DNA from: Nakamurella flavida
Lineage (GTDB): Bacteria > Actinomycetota > Actinomycetes > Mycobacteriales > Nakamurellaceae
Assembly: GCF_030811475.1 (NCBI RefSeq)
Contig: NZ_JAUSQV010000001.1
Coordinates: 3,173,001-3,237,000 of the forward strand
Reading direction: 5' to 3'
Length of the DNA: 64,000 bases
Shown here: piece by piece, positions 37,406-46,620 of the stretch
Layout of the letters: each line of letters opens with the position of its first letter
How positions within the stretch are numbered: the stretch's first letter is position 1
Notes under the pieces: model-generated
What the model saw: the letters and a program-made list of their open reading frames with translations, nothing else
Databases searched by the model: none
Told to the model about the DNA's origin: nothing
Translations under genes and position numbers: made by a program

Positions 37406-38328
37406 GCGTCGACTGGCGGAGTGGTGCCGAGCCCGGATTGACCGCCGAGGTGCGGGCCCTGGTGGCTGCGGCCCGCGACGTCGACGGCGTGGAACCGCTG
37501 GGCGGGCATCTCCTGGAAGCCCTGACCACCGACCATGCCCCGGCCCGGGTCGCGCTGCGTGCCGACGACGGGACGCTGCTCGGCCTCGCCGTCGCGCCCG
37601 AGCAGGATCCCGCCGAGCTGGTCGTCCACCCGGACCACCGGGGCCGGGGTCGCGGGGGTGCCCTGCTCGCGAGTGCCCTCGACCGCGCCGGTCGGGTCTG
37701 GGCCCATGGCAACCTGCCCGCCGCCGCCGCGTTGGCGGAGCGGTCCGGGTTGGTCCGGGTGCGCACCCTGCTGCAGATGCGGCGGACGGGCCCGCCGCCC
37801 GTCGCCCCCGATCTGCCGGCCGGAGTGCGCCTCCGGGCGTTCCGACCGGGTCGGGACGAGCAGGCCCTGCTCGGCGTCAACGCCCGGGCCTTCGCCTGGC
37901 ATCCGGAGCAGGGCCGCCTCGACCTCCCCGGCCTGGAACTGGAGATGGCCCAGGACTGGTTCGACCCGGCCGGCCTGCTGCTGGCCGTGACCGACGACGA
38001 CACCGTGCTCGGCTTCCACTGGACCAAGGTGCATCCCGTCGATCCCACGCCACCTCCGGCCGACGCGGCGGGGGCCGGGACGTCGGGTGGCCCGATCGGT
38101 GAGGTGTACGTGCTGGCGGTCGACCCGCTGTCGCCGATCCGCCGGCTCGGCGGGGCGCTCACGGTGGCGGGGCTCGACCACCTGGCCGGCCGTGGTCTGC
38201 GCACGGTGATGCTCTACGTCGAGGCGGACAACACCCGCGCCGTCGAGCTGTACGAGAGGTGGAGTTTCACCGTCCATCAGGAGAACGTGGTCTGGTCCCG
38301 GTCCGCGGGGGCTCCGGACAGCCGCTGA
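37402..38328 (+). CDS. mshD: Mycothiol synthase MshD
   Basis: 308 residues of two tandem GNAT domains. MshD acetylates Cys-GlcN-Ins as the last step of mycothiol synthesis, the actinobacterial thiol redox buffer. The N-terminal domain has LVVHPDHRGRGRGGALL; the C-terminal has GEVYVLAVDPLSPIRRLGGA and ends with an active-looking LYVEADNTRAVELYERWSF. The GTG overlaps the glnR stop, and from memory the adjacency matches mycobacteria. It confirms a mycothiol-producing host. Confidence 0.95.
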   Translation: MSVDWRSGAEPGLTAEVRALVAAARDVDGVEPLGGHLLEALTTDHAPARVALRADDGTLLGLAVAPEQDPAELVVHPDHRGRGRGGALLASALDRAGRVWAHGNLPAAAALAERSGLVRVRTLLQMRRTGPPPVAPDLPAGVRLRAFRPGRDEQALLGVNARAFAWHPEQGRLDLPGLELEMAQDWFDPAGLLLAVTDDDTVLGFHWTKVHPVDPTPPPADAAGAGTSGGPIGEVYVLAVDPLSPIRRLGGALTVAGLDHLAGRGLRTVMLYVEADNTRAVELYERWSFTVHQENVVWSRSAGAPDSR

Positions 38329-38396
38329 CCGACCCGGGAACTGCGGACGGTGGCGGAATGTCACGCAACGCCCACTCCGGTCGTCCGGTTCCCCCG

Positions 38397-38418
38397 GCTC
38401 GGTGAACGCAGGGTGAAC
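38397..38418 (-). promoter_or_regulatory. PHO-box-like direct repeat upstream of pit
   Basis: On the minus strand two tandem 11-mers GTTCACCCTGC and GTTCACCGAGC match the PHO box pattern bound by PhoP in streptomycetes. Its orientation is opposite to pit, whose start is about 200 bp downstream; no clear -10 was found at the spacing seen in the pstS and phoU cases. A TTGACT follows directly on the plus strand. Confidence 0.6.
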
Positions 38419-38621
38419 CTTGACTGCCTCTGGCCTCCCGGGCTTTCCTCCTGGGTGTTCCAGGCGGTAGAAGTAAGCGCCCGGAACGTCCCGGCGGCTC
38501 GTGTCCGGCCGCCGACGCCGATGTCGGGGCGGGTCCGTGCAGACCCTCTTCTTTCCCGGGACACTCTCCACCTCCCCGGCGTCTCCGCGCCCGGGTACCC
38601 CTGCGCGCAGAAAGAGACTTC

Positions 38622-39773
38622 GTGGACACCACGTTGTTCATCGTCTCGCTGGTGGTCATCACCGCCCTGGTGTTCGACTTCACCAACGGATTCCACGACA
38701 GCGCGAACGCGATGGCCACCTCGGTGGCCACCGGGGCGCTCAAGCCCAAGGTCGCCGTCCTCATCGCCGCCGTGCTGAACGTGGCCGGGGCCTTCCTGTC
38801 CACCGAGGTGGCCAAGACCATCTCCGGCGGCATCGTCGACGACGCGAAGGTGACACCGCTGATGGTGTTCGCCGGTCTGGTCGGCGCCATCGTCTGGAAT
38901 CTGCTGACCTGGCTGCTGGGGATGCCCTCGAGCTCCTCCCACGCCCTGTTCGGTGGGTTGATCGGCGCCGTGCTGATCGGCGCCGGCGCCTCCGGTGTCC
39001 ACTTCGGCACGGTGATCTCCAAGATCCTGCTGCCCGCCGTGGTCGCCCCGGTGGTCGCCGGGATCGCCGCCGCCCTGGCCACCTTCCTGGCCTACAAGAT
39101 CGCCGCCCAGCGGGCCGACAAGCGCGCCGAGGCCGGCTTCCGGCACGGCCAGACGGTGTCCGCGTCCCTGGTCGCCCTGGCCCACGGCACCTCGGACGGG
39201 CAGAAGACGATGGGTGTCATCACCCTGGTGCTGATCACCGCCGGCTACCAGGCCAGCGGCAGCGGCCCGCAGTTCTGGGTGATCCTCACCGCCGGCCTGG
39301 CCATCGGACTGGGCACCTACTCCGGCGGCTGGCGCATCATGCGGACGATGGGCAAGGGCATCGTGGACATCCAGTCCCCGCAGGGCTTCGCCGCCGAGAC
39401 CTCCTCGGCCGCCGCGATTCTCGCCTCCTCCCACCTGGGCTTCGGGCTCTCCACCACCCAGGTCACCTCCGGTTCGATCATCGGGACGGGCATCGGCCGC
39501 AAGCTCGCCGAGGTGCGCTGGACCGTGGCCCGCAAGATGGCCTACGCCTGGCTGCTGACCCTCCCGGCCGCCGCGCTGGTCGGTGCGGCCGCAGCATTCG
39601 TCGCGGACAAGGGGACCTGGGGCCTGATCGTGGTCGTCCTCGCGCTGGCTGCCGCGATCTTCACCATCTGGAAGTTCTCCCGCCGCAACCCGGTGGACGC
39701 CTCGAACGTGAACGACCACCACGAGGTGTCGGTCAACGCGAGCGACACCGCCCGTACGCCGGCCTCGGTCTGA
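38622..39773 (+). CDS. pit: Inorganic phosphate transporter, PiT family
   Basis: 383 residues with about ten transmembrane segments. Both halves carry the PiT signature: FDFTNGFHDSANAMATSVAT near residue 18 and ALAHGTSDGQKTMGVITL near residue 175. PiT proteins are low-affinity proton- or cation-coupled phosphate carriers. A soluble His/Asn-rich tail (NDHHEVSVNAS) ends the protein. GTG start with AAAGAGA. The upstream PHO-like box and the adjacent pst system place it under phosphate control. Confidence 0.95.
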   Translation: MDTTLFIVSLVVITALVFDFTNGFHDSANAMATSVATGALKPKVAVLIAAVLNVAGAFLSTEVAKTISGGIVDDAKVTPLMVFAGLVGAIVWNLLTWLLGMPSSSSHALFGGLIGAVLIGAGASGVHFGTVISKILLPAVVAPVVAGIAAALATFLAYKIAAQRADKRAEAGFRHGQTVSASLVALAHGTSDGQKTMGVITLVLITAGYQASGSGPQFWVILTAGLAIGLGTYSGGWRIMRTMGKGIVDIQSPQGFAAETSSAAAILASSHLGFGLSTTQVTSGSIIGTGIGRKLAEVRWTVARKMAYAWLLTLPAAALVGAAAAFVADKGTWGLIVVVLALAAAIFTIWKFSRRNPVDASNVNDHHEVSVNASDTARTPASV

Positions 39774-39798
39774 TCCCCCGGAAGACAGGACACCGCAC

Positions 39799-40029
39799 AT
39801 GAAGATCGACTGGGCATCGCTCGGCCTCGTGGCCGTCGTCACCATCGTGGCTGCCGCCCTGGTGGTCGGCATCTACTCCCTCGGCGTCGCCGCCCTGTCC
39901 ACCGCGGACGCGCAGGGCGGTCGGGGTGCCGGGCGGGCCGCCAACCGGCCGTTGGGCTACGCGTGCATGACGGTCTCGGCGCTGATCGTGGCCTATGGCA
40001 TCTACCTGATCGTCCCGGCATTCCACTGA
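39799..40029 (+). CDS. Small membrane protein downstream of pit
   Basis: 76 residues with two hydrophobic helices (about 7-31 and 55-73) joined by a charged Gly-rich loop (DAQGGRGAGRAANRP). It lies 25 bp after pit and ahead of a strong terminator, so the two are one transcript. Similar short ORFs accompany pit genes in actinobacteria; function unknown. Confidence 0.8.
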   Translation: MKIDWASLGLVAVVTIVAAALVVGIYSLGVAALSTADAQGGRGAGRAANRPLGYACMTVSALIVAYGIYLIVPAFH

Positions 40030-40064
40030 AACATCTCTCTCCCGAGCCACCGCCGCTCCACGCC

Positions 40065-40097
40065 GAAGGGCCCCGACCGTCACGGTCGGGGCCCTTC
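40065..40097 (+). terminator. Strong terminator after the pit operon
   Basis: A perfect 15-bp stem (GAAGGGCCCCGACCG and complement) with loop TCA, about 35 bases past the small membrane gene stop. Confidence 0.85.
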
Positions 40098-40326
40098 GTC
40101 CGTCGGTGATCGTGTTGAGCCTGTCGCTCTCCGTGAGTGGGATACTCGGGTGGGGGCCTGTCACTGGCGTCGGAACACCGCAGATCGTGACGCTGTGTGC
40201 CACATTGCCGAAATGTGACGTGTCTACCAGTAGCCGCAGTGGCGGACCCTCGGGGCGTTTCACCCCGTTAACGCGGTAGACGCAGGCGAGAAGAAGACCG
40301 CTGGCGCGGATCTGACCGATGTTCTC
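40098..40326 (+). other. Intergenic stretch before the pstS promoter
   Basis: 229 bp with no ORF of note. It holds the short spacer between the pit terminator and the PHO box and has an AT-richer patch near 40190-40230. Nothing further was recognised. Confidence 0.4.
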
Positions 40327-40381
40327 GTTCACCTCCCGTTCACCAGACCCCGGCCGTCCGGTCACCGTGCCCTCCTAGCTT
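40327..40381 (+). promoter_or_regulatory. PHO box and -10 of pstS
   Basis: GTTCACCTCCC and GTTCACCAGAC form two tandem 11-mers (40327-40348) matching the streptomycete PhoP-binding PHO box. TAGCTT at 40376-40381 fits as a -10, with 27 bases between box and -10. The transcript then runs about 75 bases to the GTG. The same 27-base interval separates box and -10 at phoU. Confidence 0.75.
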
Positions 40382-40463
40382 TCCCATCTGACGGGTTGAC
40401 GTGAACGCCCGTTGCCTGCCGGGGATCGTGCATCCCCGACCGATCCGATGGAGGACAACCAGA

Positions 40464-41711
40464 GTGAAGACGAGATGGATGAGGGCTCCGCTGCTCCTCG
40501 CAGTGGTGACCACCGGGGCACTCACCCTGGCCGCCTGTGGCAGTGACAACAACGCCGCGCCGGCGACCTCGGCCGCCAGTTCCGCCGCGAGCTCGGCCGC
40601 CTCGGCCGGGAGCTCCGCGATGAGCTCGGCTTCCGGGTCCGCGAGCAGCTCTGCCGCGATGAGCAGCTCGGGTTCTTCGAGCTCGGCCGCCGGCTCCACC
40701 GCCGGTGGCGCCGCGCTGACCTTCGAGGGCGCCGGCTTCACCTGCGCCGAGGGCACCCTGCGCTCCTCGGGCTCCACCGCCCAGGGCAAGGTCATGGAGC
40801 AGTGGATCGCCGACTACAACTCCCTGTGCAACGCCGAGATCAACGCCTACGGCGGCGGCGGCTCCGGCAAGGGCATCCAGGACTTCACCGGTAACCAGGT
40901 CGACTTCGCCGGCTCGGACTCCGCGCTCAAGGAGGACCAGGCCGCTGCGGCCAAGGACTCCCGCTGTGCCGGCAACACCGCGATCGACCTGCCGATGGTC
41001 ACCGGGCCGATCGCCCTGGCCTACAACGTGTCCGGTGTCAGCGATCTGACCCTGACCCCGGCCGTGCTGGCCGGGATCTTCAACGGCTCCATCACCAGCT
41101 GGGACGCCCCGGAGATCGCCGAGATCAACTCCGGTGTCACCCTGCCGGCGCTGGCCATCCAGGCCGTGCACCGCGCCGAGGACTCCGGCACCACGGAGAA
41201 CTTCACCAAGTACCTCAAGGCCGCGGCGCCCGACGCCTGGACCTTCGACGCCGCCAAGGCGTGGGCCGCTCCGGGTGGCGTCGCCGCCCAGGGCAGTGAC
41301 GGCGTCTCCAAGCAGGTCGCCGGCACCGACGGTTCCATCGGTTATGTCGAGTGGGGTTACGCCGTCGACGACGGCCTGAACGTCGCCAAGATCGACAACG
41401 GCGCCGGCGCGGTCGAGCTGACCGCCGAGTCCGCGGGTGCCGCGGTGGCCGCGGCCGAGGTCACCGGGACCGCTCCCGACCTCGCCCTCAAGCTCGATTA
41501 CGCGACCCAGGAGTCCGGGGTCTACCCGATCGTCCTGGTCACCTACGAGATCGTGTGCTCCGCCGGCAACGGTGACAACGCCGCGATCCTGAAGTCCTTC
41601 CTGGGGTACACCGCCACCGACGGTCAGGCCGTGCTGACCGACCTGGGCGCCGCTCCGCTGCCCAGCGAGATCCAGACGCAGGTCGTCGAGGCCGTGTCCT
41701 CCCTGAGCTGA
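40464..41711 (+). CDS. pstS: Phosphate ABC transporter substrate-binding lipoprotein
   Basis: 415 residues. Lipobox LTLAACGS (Cys near residue 26). Residues about 33-80 are an Ser/Ala-rich disordered linker. Phosphate-binding loops are seen: TLRSSGSTAQGKVMEQW, FAGSDSALK, and HRAEDSGTTENFTKYL. PstS captures phosphate outside the membrane and delivers it to PstCA. The GTG at 40464 has GGAGG nine bases upstream. It is the first gene of the pst operon and separated from pstC by two terminators. Confidence 0.96.
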   Translation: MKTRWMRAPLLLAVVTTGALTLAACGSDNNAAPATSAASSAASSAASAGSSAMSSASGSASSSAAMSSSGSSSSAAGSTAGGAALTFEGAGFTCAEGTLRSSGSTAQGKVMEQWIADYNSLCNAEINAYGGGGSGKGIQDFTGNQVDFAGSDSALKEDQAAAAKDSRCAGNTAIDLPMVTGPIALAYNVSGVSDLTLTPAVLAGIFNGSITSWDAPEIAEINSGVTLPALAIQAVHRAEDSGTTENFTKYLKAAAPDAWTFDAAKAWAAPGGVAAQGSDGVSKQVAGTDGSIGYVEWGYAVDDGLNVAKIDNGAGAVELTAESAGAAVAAAEVTGTAPDLALKLDYATQESGVYPIVLVTYEIVCSAGNGDNAAILKSFLGYTATDGQAVLTDLGAAPLPSEIQTQVVEAVSSLS

Positions 41712-41718
41712 CCCGACC

Positions 41719-41787
41719 GGCCCCACCCGCACAGCACGACGCGGGTGGGGCCGTTCCCCGGTCCGGCCACGCAGGTGGCCGGACCGG
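41719..41787 (+). terminator. Tandem terminators between pstS and pstC
   Basis: GGCCCCACCCGC pairs with GCGGGTGGGGCC (41719-41752, loop of 10). CCGGTCCGGCCAC pairs exactly with GTGGCCGGACCGG (41758-41787, loop GCAG). Partial termination here would make PstS more abundant than the membrane complex, the usual stoichiometry. Confidence 0.75.
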
Positions 41788-41889
41788 TGCTCCGGATCTC
41801 CGGAACGAGATTTCACCGCGGTGCGGGCCCCGATGCCCCACCATCTACTCCATGACCGCAGCCCCACCCGTCGCTCGCAACGAGGAGAC

Positions 41890-43095
41890 ATGGCGAACAC
41901 CCCCGGGAAGGCGTCGATGACCGACGACAACGGTCGGCCCGACCCCGACCAGGCCGAGGCCGAGGCCGAGCTCCATCGCGCCGCGCAGGCGCACGAGACC
42001 GAGGCCACCGACGCGGTCGCCTCCCGCCTGGCCGCCACCGCAGGCGGTCACGGACCCGTGGCTGGAGCTGCGGCAGGCGGCACGACGCCGCCGGTCGTCC
42101 TCGACCGGCCCGGACAGCGGTCGGCCGACGGGTCCGGGCGCAGCACCATCACCGGGTCCTCCGTCCGGATCGGCGACAAGGTCTTCCAGGGCCTGGCGGC
42201 CGGGTCCGGCGGCATCCTGCTGGTGGTGATGGCGGCCATCGCGGTGTTCCTGGTGTGGAAGGCGATCCCGGCCTTCACCGACAACGAGGGCAACATCTTC
42301 ACCACGCAGACCTGGAACCCGCAGGCCAGCCCGCCGGTGTTCGGCATGGCCGCGCTGTTCTTCGGCACCGTGGTCTCCGCGTTCATCGCCATGCTCATCG
42401 GCGTCCCGATCGCCATCGGCATCGCGCTCTTCATCTCCCACTACGCCCGCCGCCGGGCGGCCACCGCGCTGGGCGCGGTGATCGACCTGCTCGCCGCCGT
42501 GCCGTCCCTGGTGTTCGGCATGTGGGGTCTGTACTTCCTCATCCCGCAGACCCAGGGCTTCCAGAAGTGGCTCAGCGACTACTTCGGCTGGCTGCCCTTC
42601 TTCGACAACCAGACCGCCACGACGGCCGGTCAGTACGGCAAGTCCCTGCTGATCGCCGGCATCATCCTGGCCATCATGATCATCCCGATCGTCTCGGCGG
42701 TCAGCCGCGAGGTGTTCCTGCAGGTCCCGCGGGACACCATCGACGCGGCCTGGGCGCTGGGCGCGACCAAGTGGGAGATGATCCGCACCGCCGTCCTGCC
42801 CTTCGGCCGCGCGGGCATGATCTCGGCCGCCATGCTGGGCCTGGGCCGCGCCCTGGGCGAGACCATCGCGGTCGCCCTGGTGCTCAACTCCGGGTTCCGC
42901 ATCAACTGGCACCTGACCGAACCGGGCGGCGACACGTTCGCGTCGACCATCGCCCTGAAGTTCGGTGAGGCGGGCGGCAGTCCCGTCGCCATCGCCGCAC
43001 TGATCGCCGCCGGCCTGTTCCTCTTCGTCATCACCCTGGTGGTCAACTCCGCCGCCCGCATCGTGATCGCCCGACGCAAGGAGTTCACGTCATGA
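41890..43095 (+). CDS. pstC: Phosphate ABC transporter permease PstC
   Basis: 401 residues. A cytoplasmic tail of about 90 residues, Ala/Glu/Gly rich and longer than usual, precedes six membrane helices and the MetI-like permease signature (EVFLQVPRDTIDAAWALGAT, then KWEMIRTAVLPFGRAGM, GLGRALGETIAVALV). It forms the translocation pore with PstA. ATG at 41890 lies two bases after GAGGAG, which is tight; ATG at 41917 with GGGAAGG five bases upstream is an alternative start. The stop overlaps pstA by four bases. Confidence 0.93.
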   Translation: MANTPGKASMTDDNGRPDPDQAEAEAELHRAAQAHETEATDAVASRLAATAGGHGPVAGAAAGGTTPPVVLDRPGQRSADGSGRSTITGSSVRIGDKVFQGLAAGSGGILLVVMAAIAVFLVWKAIPAFTDNEGNIFTTQTWNPQASPPVFGMAALFFGTVVSAFIAMLIGVPIAIGIALFISHYARRRAATALGAVIDLLAAVPSLVFGMWGLYFLIPQTQGFQKWLSDYFGWLPFFDNQTATTAGQYGKSLLIAGIILAIMIIPIVSAVSREVFLQVPRDTIDAAWALGATKWEMIRTAVLPFGRAGMISAAMLGLGRALGETIAVALVLNSGFRINWHLTEPGGDTFASTIALKFGEAGGSPVAIAALIAAGLFLFVITLVVNSAARIVIARRKEFTS

Positions 43096-44183
43096 GCCGC
43101 CCCACCTCGACCCTGCAGCGCGAGGCCGGGGGCAAGCCGGTCACCTCCGACCTGGTGGGTGCGCGGATCCCGAACTGGGCCCCGTACGCGGCCGGTGGGG
43201 TCGCGGTGGTGCTCGCCCTGGGCATCCGCACCCTGCTCAGCTGGACCGGGTGGGGCACCGCCTTCTTCACCGCCGCCGCCCTGTTCATCATCGTGCTCAC
43301 CGGGTGGTCGTTCTCGGTCGAGGGCCGCCGTCGGGCCAAGGACCGCTTCGCCTCCACCCTGATCTGCAGCTCGTTCGTGGCCGCGCTGGTCCCGCTGGTG
43401 CTGATCCTGAGCTACATCACCGTCAAGGGCGTCACCGTCTTCAACAGCGACTTCTTCTTCAAGTCGATGAACGGGGTGACCAGCCGCCGCGAGGGCGGCG
43501 GGCTCTACCACGCCCTCATCGGCACGCTGGAGATCGTCGCCCTGGCCGCCGTGATCGCCCTGCCCATCGGCATCTTCACCGCCATCTACCTCGTCGAGTA
43601 CGGCCGGGGCGCGTTCGCCAAGGCGGTGACCTTCTTCGTCGACGTGATGACCGGGGTGCCGTCCATCGTGGCCGGTCTGTTCGTCTACACCTTCCTGCTG
43701 CTCGGATTCGGGATGCGCCCGTTCGGTGCGGCGGGCGCGATCGCGCTGGCCATCCTGATGGTGCCGGTGGCGGTCCGCTCCTCGGAGGAGATGCTCAAGC
43801 TCGTCCCGCGCGACCTGCGGGAGGCGTCCTACGCGCTCGGTGTGCCGAAGTGGCGCACGGTGCTCAAGGTCGTGCTGCCCACCGCGCTGTCCGGGTTGAT
43901 CACCTCCGCGCTGCTGGCCGTCGCCCGCGTCACCGGCGAGACCGCCCCGCTGATCCTCCTCGTCGGCTACACCAGCCGGATCAACAACGATCCGTTCTCC
44001 GGTGACCAGGCCACCCTGCCGATGATGGTGTGGGACCAGCTCGGCAAGCGGGCCGGCACCACGTCCAACGACCTCACCGAAGCCCGCGCCTGGGGCGCGG
44101 CGCTGACCCTGGTGCTGCTCGTGCTGATCCTGAACATCGGCGCGCGACTGCTGGCCCGGGCCTTCCAGCCCAAGGCGCGCTGA
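43092..44183 (+). CDS. pstA: Phosphate ABC transporter permease PstA
   Basis: 363 residues, seven or eight hydrophobic segments, with the EAA-type loop LVPRDLREASYALGVPKWRT and RVTGETAPLILLVGYTSRIN near the C-terminus. ATGA overlap with pstC shows coupled translation. The N-terminal about 45 residues include two extra hydrophobic spans not found in the E. coli protein, as in many actinobacterial PstA. Confidence 0.95.
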   Translation: MSRPTSTLQREAGGKPVTSDLVGARIPNWAPYAAGGVAVVLALGIRTLLSWTGWGTAFFTAAALFIIVLTGWSFSVEGRRRAKDRFASTLICSSFVAALVPLVLILSYITVKGVTVFNSDFFFKSMNGVTSRREGGGLYHALIGTLEIVALAAVIALPIGIFTAIYLVEYGRGAFAKAVTFFVDVMTGVPSIVAGLFVYTFLLLGFGMRPFGAAGAIALAILMVPVAVRSSEEMLKLVPRDLREASYALGVPKWRTVLKVVLPTALSGLITSALLAVARVTGETAPLILLVGYTSRINNDPFSGDQATLPMMVWDQLGKRAGTTSNDLTEARAWGAALTLVLLVLILNIGARLLARAFQPKAR

Positions 44184-44246
44184 TGCGCGGCCCCGCACCC
44201 CTGACCCTGATCGCCTCCACACCCGCAGTCGCAGAAGGAATCTGAC

Positions 44247-45026
44247 ATGGCCAAGCGCATCGACGTCGAGGACCTGAACGTCTACTACAGCGACTTCCTG
44301 GCCGTGGAGGGCGCGTCGGTCAACATCGCCCCCAACACGGTGACCGCCTTCATCGGCCCGTCCGGCTGCGGCAAGTCGACCTTCCTGCGGACGCTCAACC
44401 GCATGCACGAGGTCATCCCGGGTGGCCGCGTCCAGGGCAAGGTCATGCTCGACGGCGAGGATCTGTACGGCCCGGGTGTCGACCCGGTGAACGTGCGGCG
44501 CACCGTCGGCATGGTGTTCCAGAAGGCGAACCCGTTCCCGACGATGTCGATCTACGACAACGTCATCGCCGGGTACAAGATCGCCGGCACCCGCAAGAAC
44601 AAGCGCGAGCTGGACGACATCGTCGAGCGATCGCTGGTCGGCGCGAACCTGTGGGAGGAGGTCAAGCAGCGGCTCAACCGGCCGGGTGCGGGCCTGTCCG
44701 GCGGGCAGCAGCAGCGGCTGTGCATCGCCCGGGCCATCGCCGTGGAGCCCGAGGTCCTCCTCATGGACGAGCCCTGCTCGGCCCTGGACCCCATCTCCAC
44801 GCTGGCCATCGAGGATCTGATCAGCGAGCTGAAGTCGAGCTACACGATCGTCATCGTCACCCACAACATGCAGCAGGCCGCCCGGGTCTCCGACCGGACC
44901 GCCTTCTTCAACCTGGCCGGCGTGGGCCAGCCGGGCCGCATGGTCGAGTACGACGAGACGGCGAAGATCTTCTCCAACCCGTCGCAGAAGGCGACCGAGG
45001 ACTACATCTCCGGCCGCTTCGGCTGA
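44247..45026 (+). CDS. pstB: Phosphate ABC transporter ATP-binding protein
   Basis: 259 residues. Walker [20 protein letters not shown] near residue 34, Q-loop [19 protein letters not shown] signature [16 protein letters not shown], Walker [13 protein letters not shown] and switch His [13 protein letters not shown]. It energises PstCA. The ATG follows AGAAGGAAT, 63 bp after pstA. From memory it corresponds to PhoT (Rv0820), the gene beside mshD in mycobacteria. Confidence 0.97.
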   Translation: MAKRIDVEDLNVYYSDFLAVEGASVNIAPNTVTAFIGPSGCGKSTFLRTLNRMHEVIPGGRVQGKVMLDGEDLYGPGVDPVNVRRTVGMVFQKANPFPTMSIYDNVIAGYKIAGTRKNKRELDDIVERSLVGANLWEEVKQRLNRPGAGLSGGQQQRLCIARAIAVEPEVLLMDEPCSALDPISTLAIEDLISELKSSYTIVIVTHNMQQAARVSDRTAFFNLAGVGQPGRMVEYDETAKIFSNPSQKATEDYISGRFG

Positions 45027-45068
45027 GCCGGAACGCTCGCCCGACGACCGGGCGCATCACCACCACCG

Positions 45069-45104
45069 CAGCGGGGGACGGGCCGAGAGGTCCGTCCCCC
45101 GCTG
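45069..45104 (+). terminator. Terminator after pstB
   Basis: CAGCGGGGGACGG and exact complement CCGTCCCCCGCTG, 13-bp stem with a 10-base loop. Confidence 0.8.
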
Positions 45105-45274
45105 TGTTCCTGCCTGCCCGCGCTCCGGGCCGGTTCGTCGCGCGGTGTTCATCCGTGCGGCGTTGATCGCCACCTCGGCGGGTCGCACCCTGGGGCGGCG
45201 CCCGGTGCGACGCGGCCGCCCGACACCCCGCCACGGCCTGCGCCCCCATCCGCGGAACGACTGGAGAACTCCCG

Positions 45275-46222
45275 ATGACCGACACCCTGCCCGGCCCGAC
45301 CGGACTCGACCGCTTCACCGACCTGTCGGGCTTCCGCGCCTTCGAGGTCGACTTCGACGAGGACCGCAGTGACGACCCCGTGCTGCTGGGCCCGGACGGC
45401 AAGCCCGTGCTGACCTGGCGGGAGGACTACCCGTACGACGAGCTGATGACTCGGCACGAGTACGAGTCGACCAAGCGGGCGCTGCAGATCGAGCTGCTCA
45501 AGCTCCAGCGGTGGATCAAGGACACCGGCCAGCGCGTGGTCCTGCTCTTCGAGGGCCGGGACGCCGCCGGCAAGGGCGGCACCATCAAGCGTTTCACCGA
45601 GCACCTCAACCCCCGTGGGGCGCGGGTGGTGGCGCTGGACAAGCCCTCCGAGCGGGAACTGGGGCAGTGGTACTTCCAGCGGTACGTGGCCCACCTGCCC
45701 ACCGCGGGGGAGATGGTCCTGTTCGACCGGTCCTGGTACAACCGCGCCGGGGTCGAGCGGGTGATGGGCTACTGCACGCGGCTGCAGTACCTGGACTTCA
45801 TGCGTCAGGCGCCGGAGTTCGAGCGGATGCTCGTCGACAGCGGCACCCACCTGATCAAGCTGTGGTTCTCGGTGACGCAGGCCGAGCAACGCACCCGGTT
45901 CGTCATCCGGCAGATCGACCCGGTGCGGCAGTGGAAGCTCAGTCCGACCGACCTGGCCTCGCTCGACCGGTGGGACGACTACACCGCGGCCAAGGAGGCG
46001 ATGTTCTTCTCCACCGACACCCCCTACGCCCCGTGGACGGTGATCAAGAGCAACGACAAGAAGCGGGCCCGCATCAACGCCATCCGGCACGTGCTGGCCA
46101 CGCTCGACTACGCCGACAAGGACAGGGATCTCGTCGGCCGGCCCGACCCGTTGATCGTCGGCTCGGGGGCCGACTCGGTCGAGGCGGGACCGAGCGCACA
46201 GTGGGCGCACCCGGGGAGGTGA
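45275..46222 (+). CDS. ppk2: Polyphosphate kinase 2
   Basis: 315 residues of PPK2 class I. Walker A EGRDAAGKGGTIKRFTEHLN near residue 93, Walker B FDRSWYNRAGVERVMGYC and the lid region IDPVRQWKLSPTDL. PPK2 transfers phosphate between polyphosphate and nucleoside diphosphates, usually favouring GTP or ATP regeneration from polyP. Its place next to pst suggests mobilisation or storage of phosphate under starvation. GGAG precedes the ATG by eight bases; a terminator precedes and follows the gene. Confidence 0.95.
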   Translation: MTDTLPGPTGLDRFTDLSGFRAFEVDFDEDRSDDPVLLGPDGKPVLTWREDYPYDELMTRHEYESTKRALQIELLKLQRWIKDTGQRVVLLFEGRDAAGKGGTIKRFTEHLNPRGARVVALDKPSERELGQWYFQRYVAHLPTAGEMVLFDRSWYNRAGVERVMGYCTRLQYLDFMRQAPEFERMLVDSGTHLIKLWFSVTQAEQRTRFVIRQIDPVRQWKLSPTDLASLDRWDDYTAAKEAMFFSTDTPYAPWTVIKSNDKKRARINAIRHVLATLDYADKDRDLVGRPDPLIVGSGADSVEAGPSAQWAHPGR

Positions 46223-46251
46223 GCCCCCGGCCGGTCCGCGGCGGGGGAGTC

Positions 46252-46281
46252 CGGGCCGGTCCGGTCCTGCGGACCGGCCCG
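46252..46281 (+). terminator. Terminator after ppk2
   Basis: CGGGCCGGTCC pairs exactly with GGACCGGCCCG around an 8-base loop. Confidence 0.7.
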
Positions 46282-46620
46282 TCGGACGGTGGGCCACCAG
46301 GCCGGTGGTCGCATCGGCCGGGCTCTCCCGGTACCGGCGATCGGACGTCCGGTGAAGGCCCACCAGGCGCGTTGCCATCTCGTCACACCATCTCCTGCAC
46401 GCGACCCCCGCCGTGAGGATGGCGAAGACGATCGACGGCGTGGTGAACGGCGCGTGGACGCGGGGCGGTCGGCCGGCGAGGTCTCACTCGTCGAGCACCC
46501 GCGGCGTCCAGACCAGTCATGCACCGACTCTGGTCGCCCCGCAGGGTGACGGCATCTGCGTCGGGAATCGGCACGGTGCGCATTGCGCCCCGGGCCGCGT
46601 CGGAGCCGCTCGGGGTCGCG
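46282..46620. other. Intergenic region, no gene recognised
   Basis: About 340 bp between the ppk2 terminator and the minus-strand gene at 46621. Six frames contain only short basic or arginine-rich frames typical of non-coding high-GC DNA. No repeat, RNA or hairpin stood out. Confidence 0.5.

Noticed and set aside
45146-45175. PHO-box-like GTTCATCC before ppk2
   Set aside because: The next 11-mer (CGGCGTTGATC) does not match and a terminator lies just upstream; not supported.
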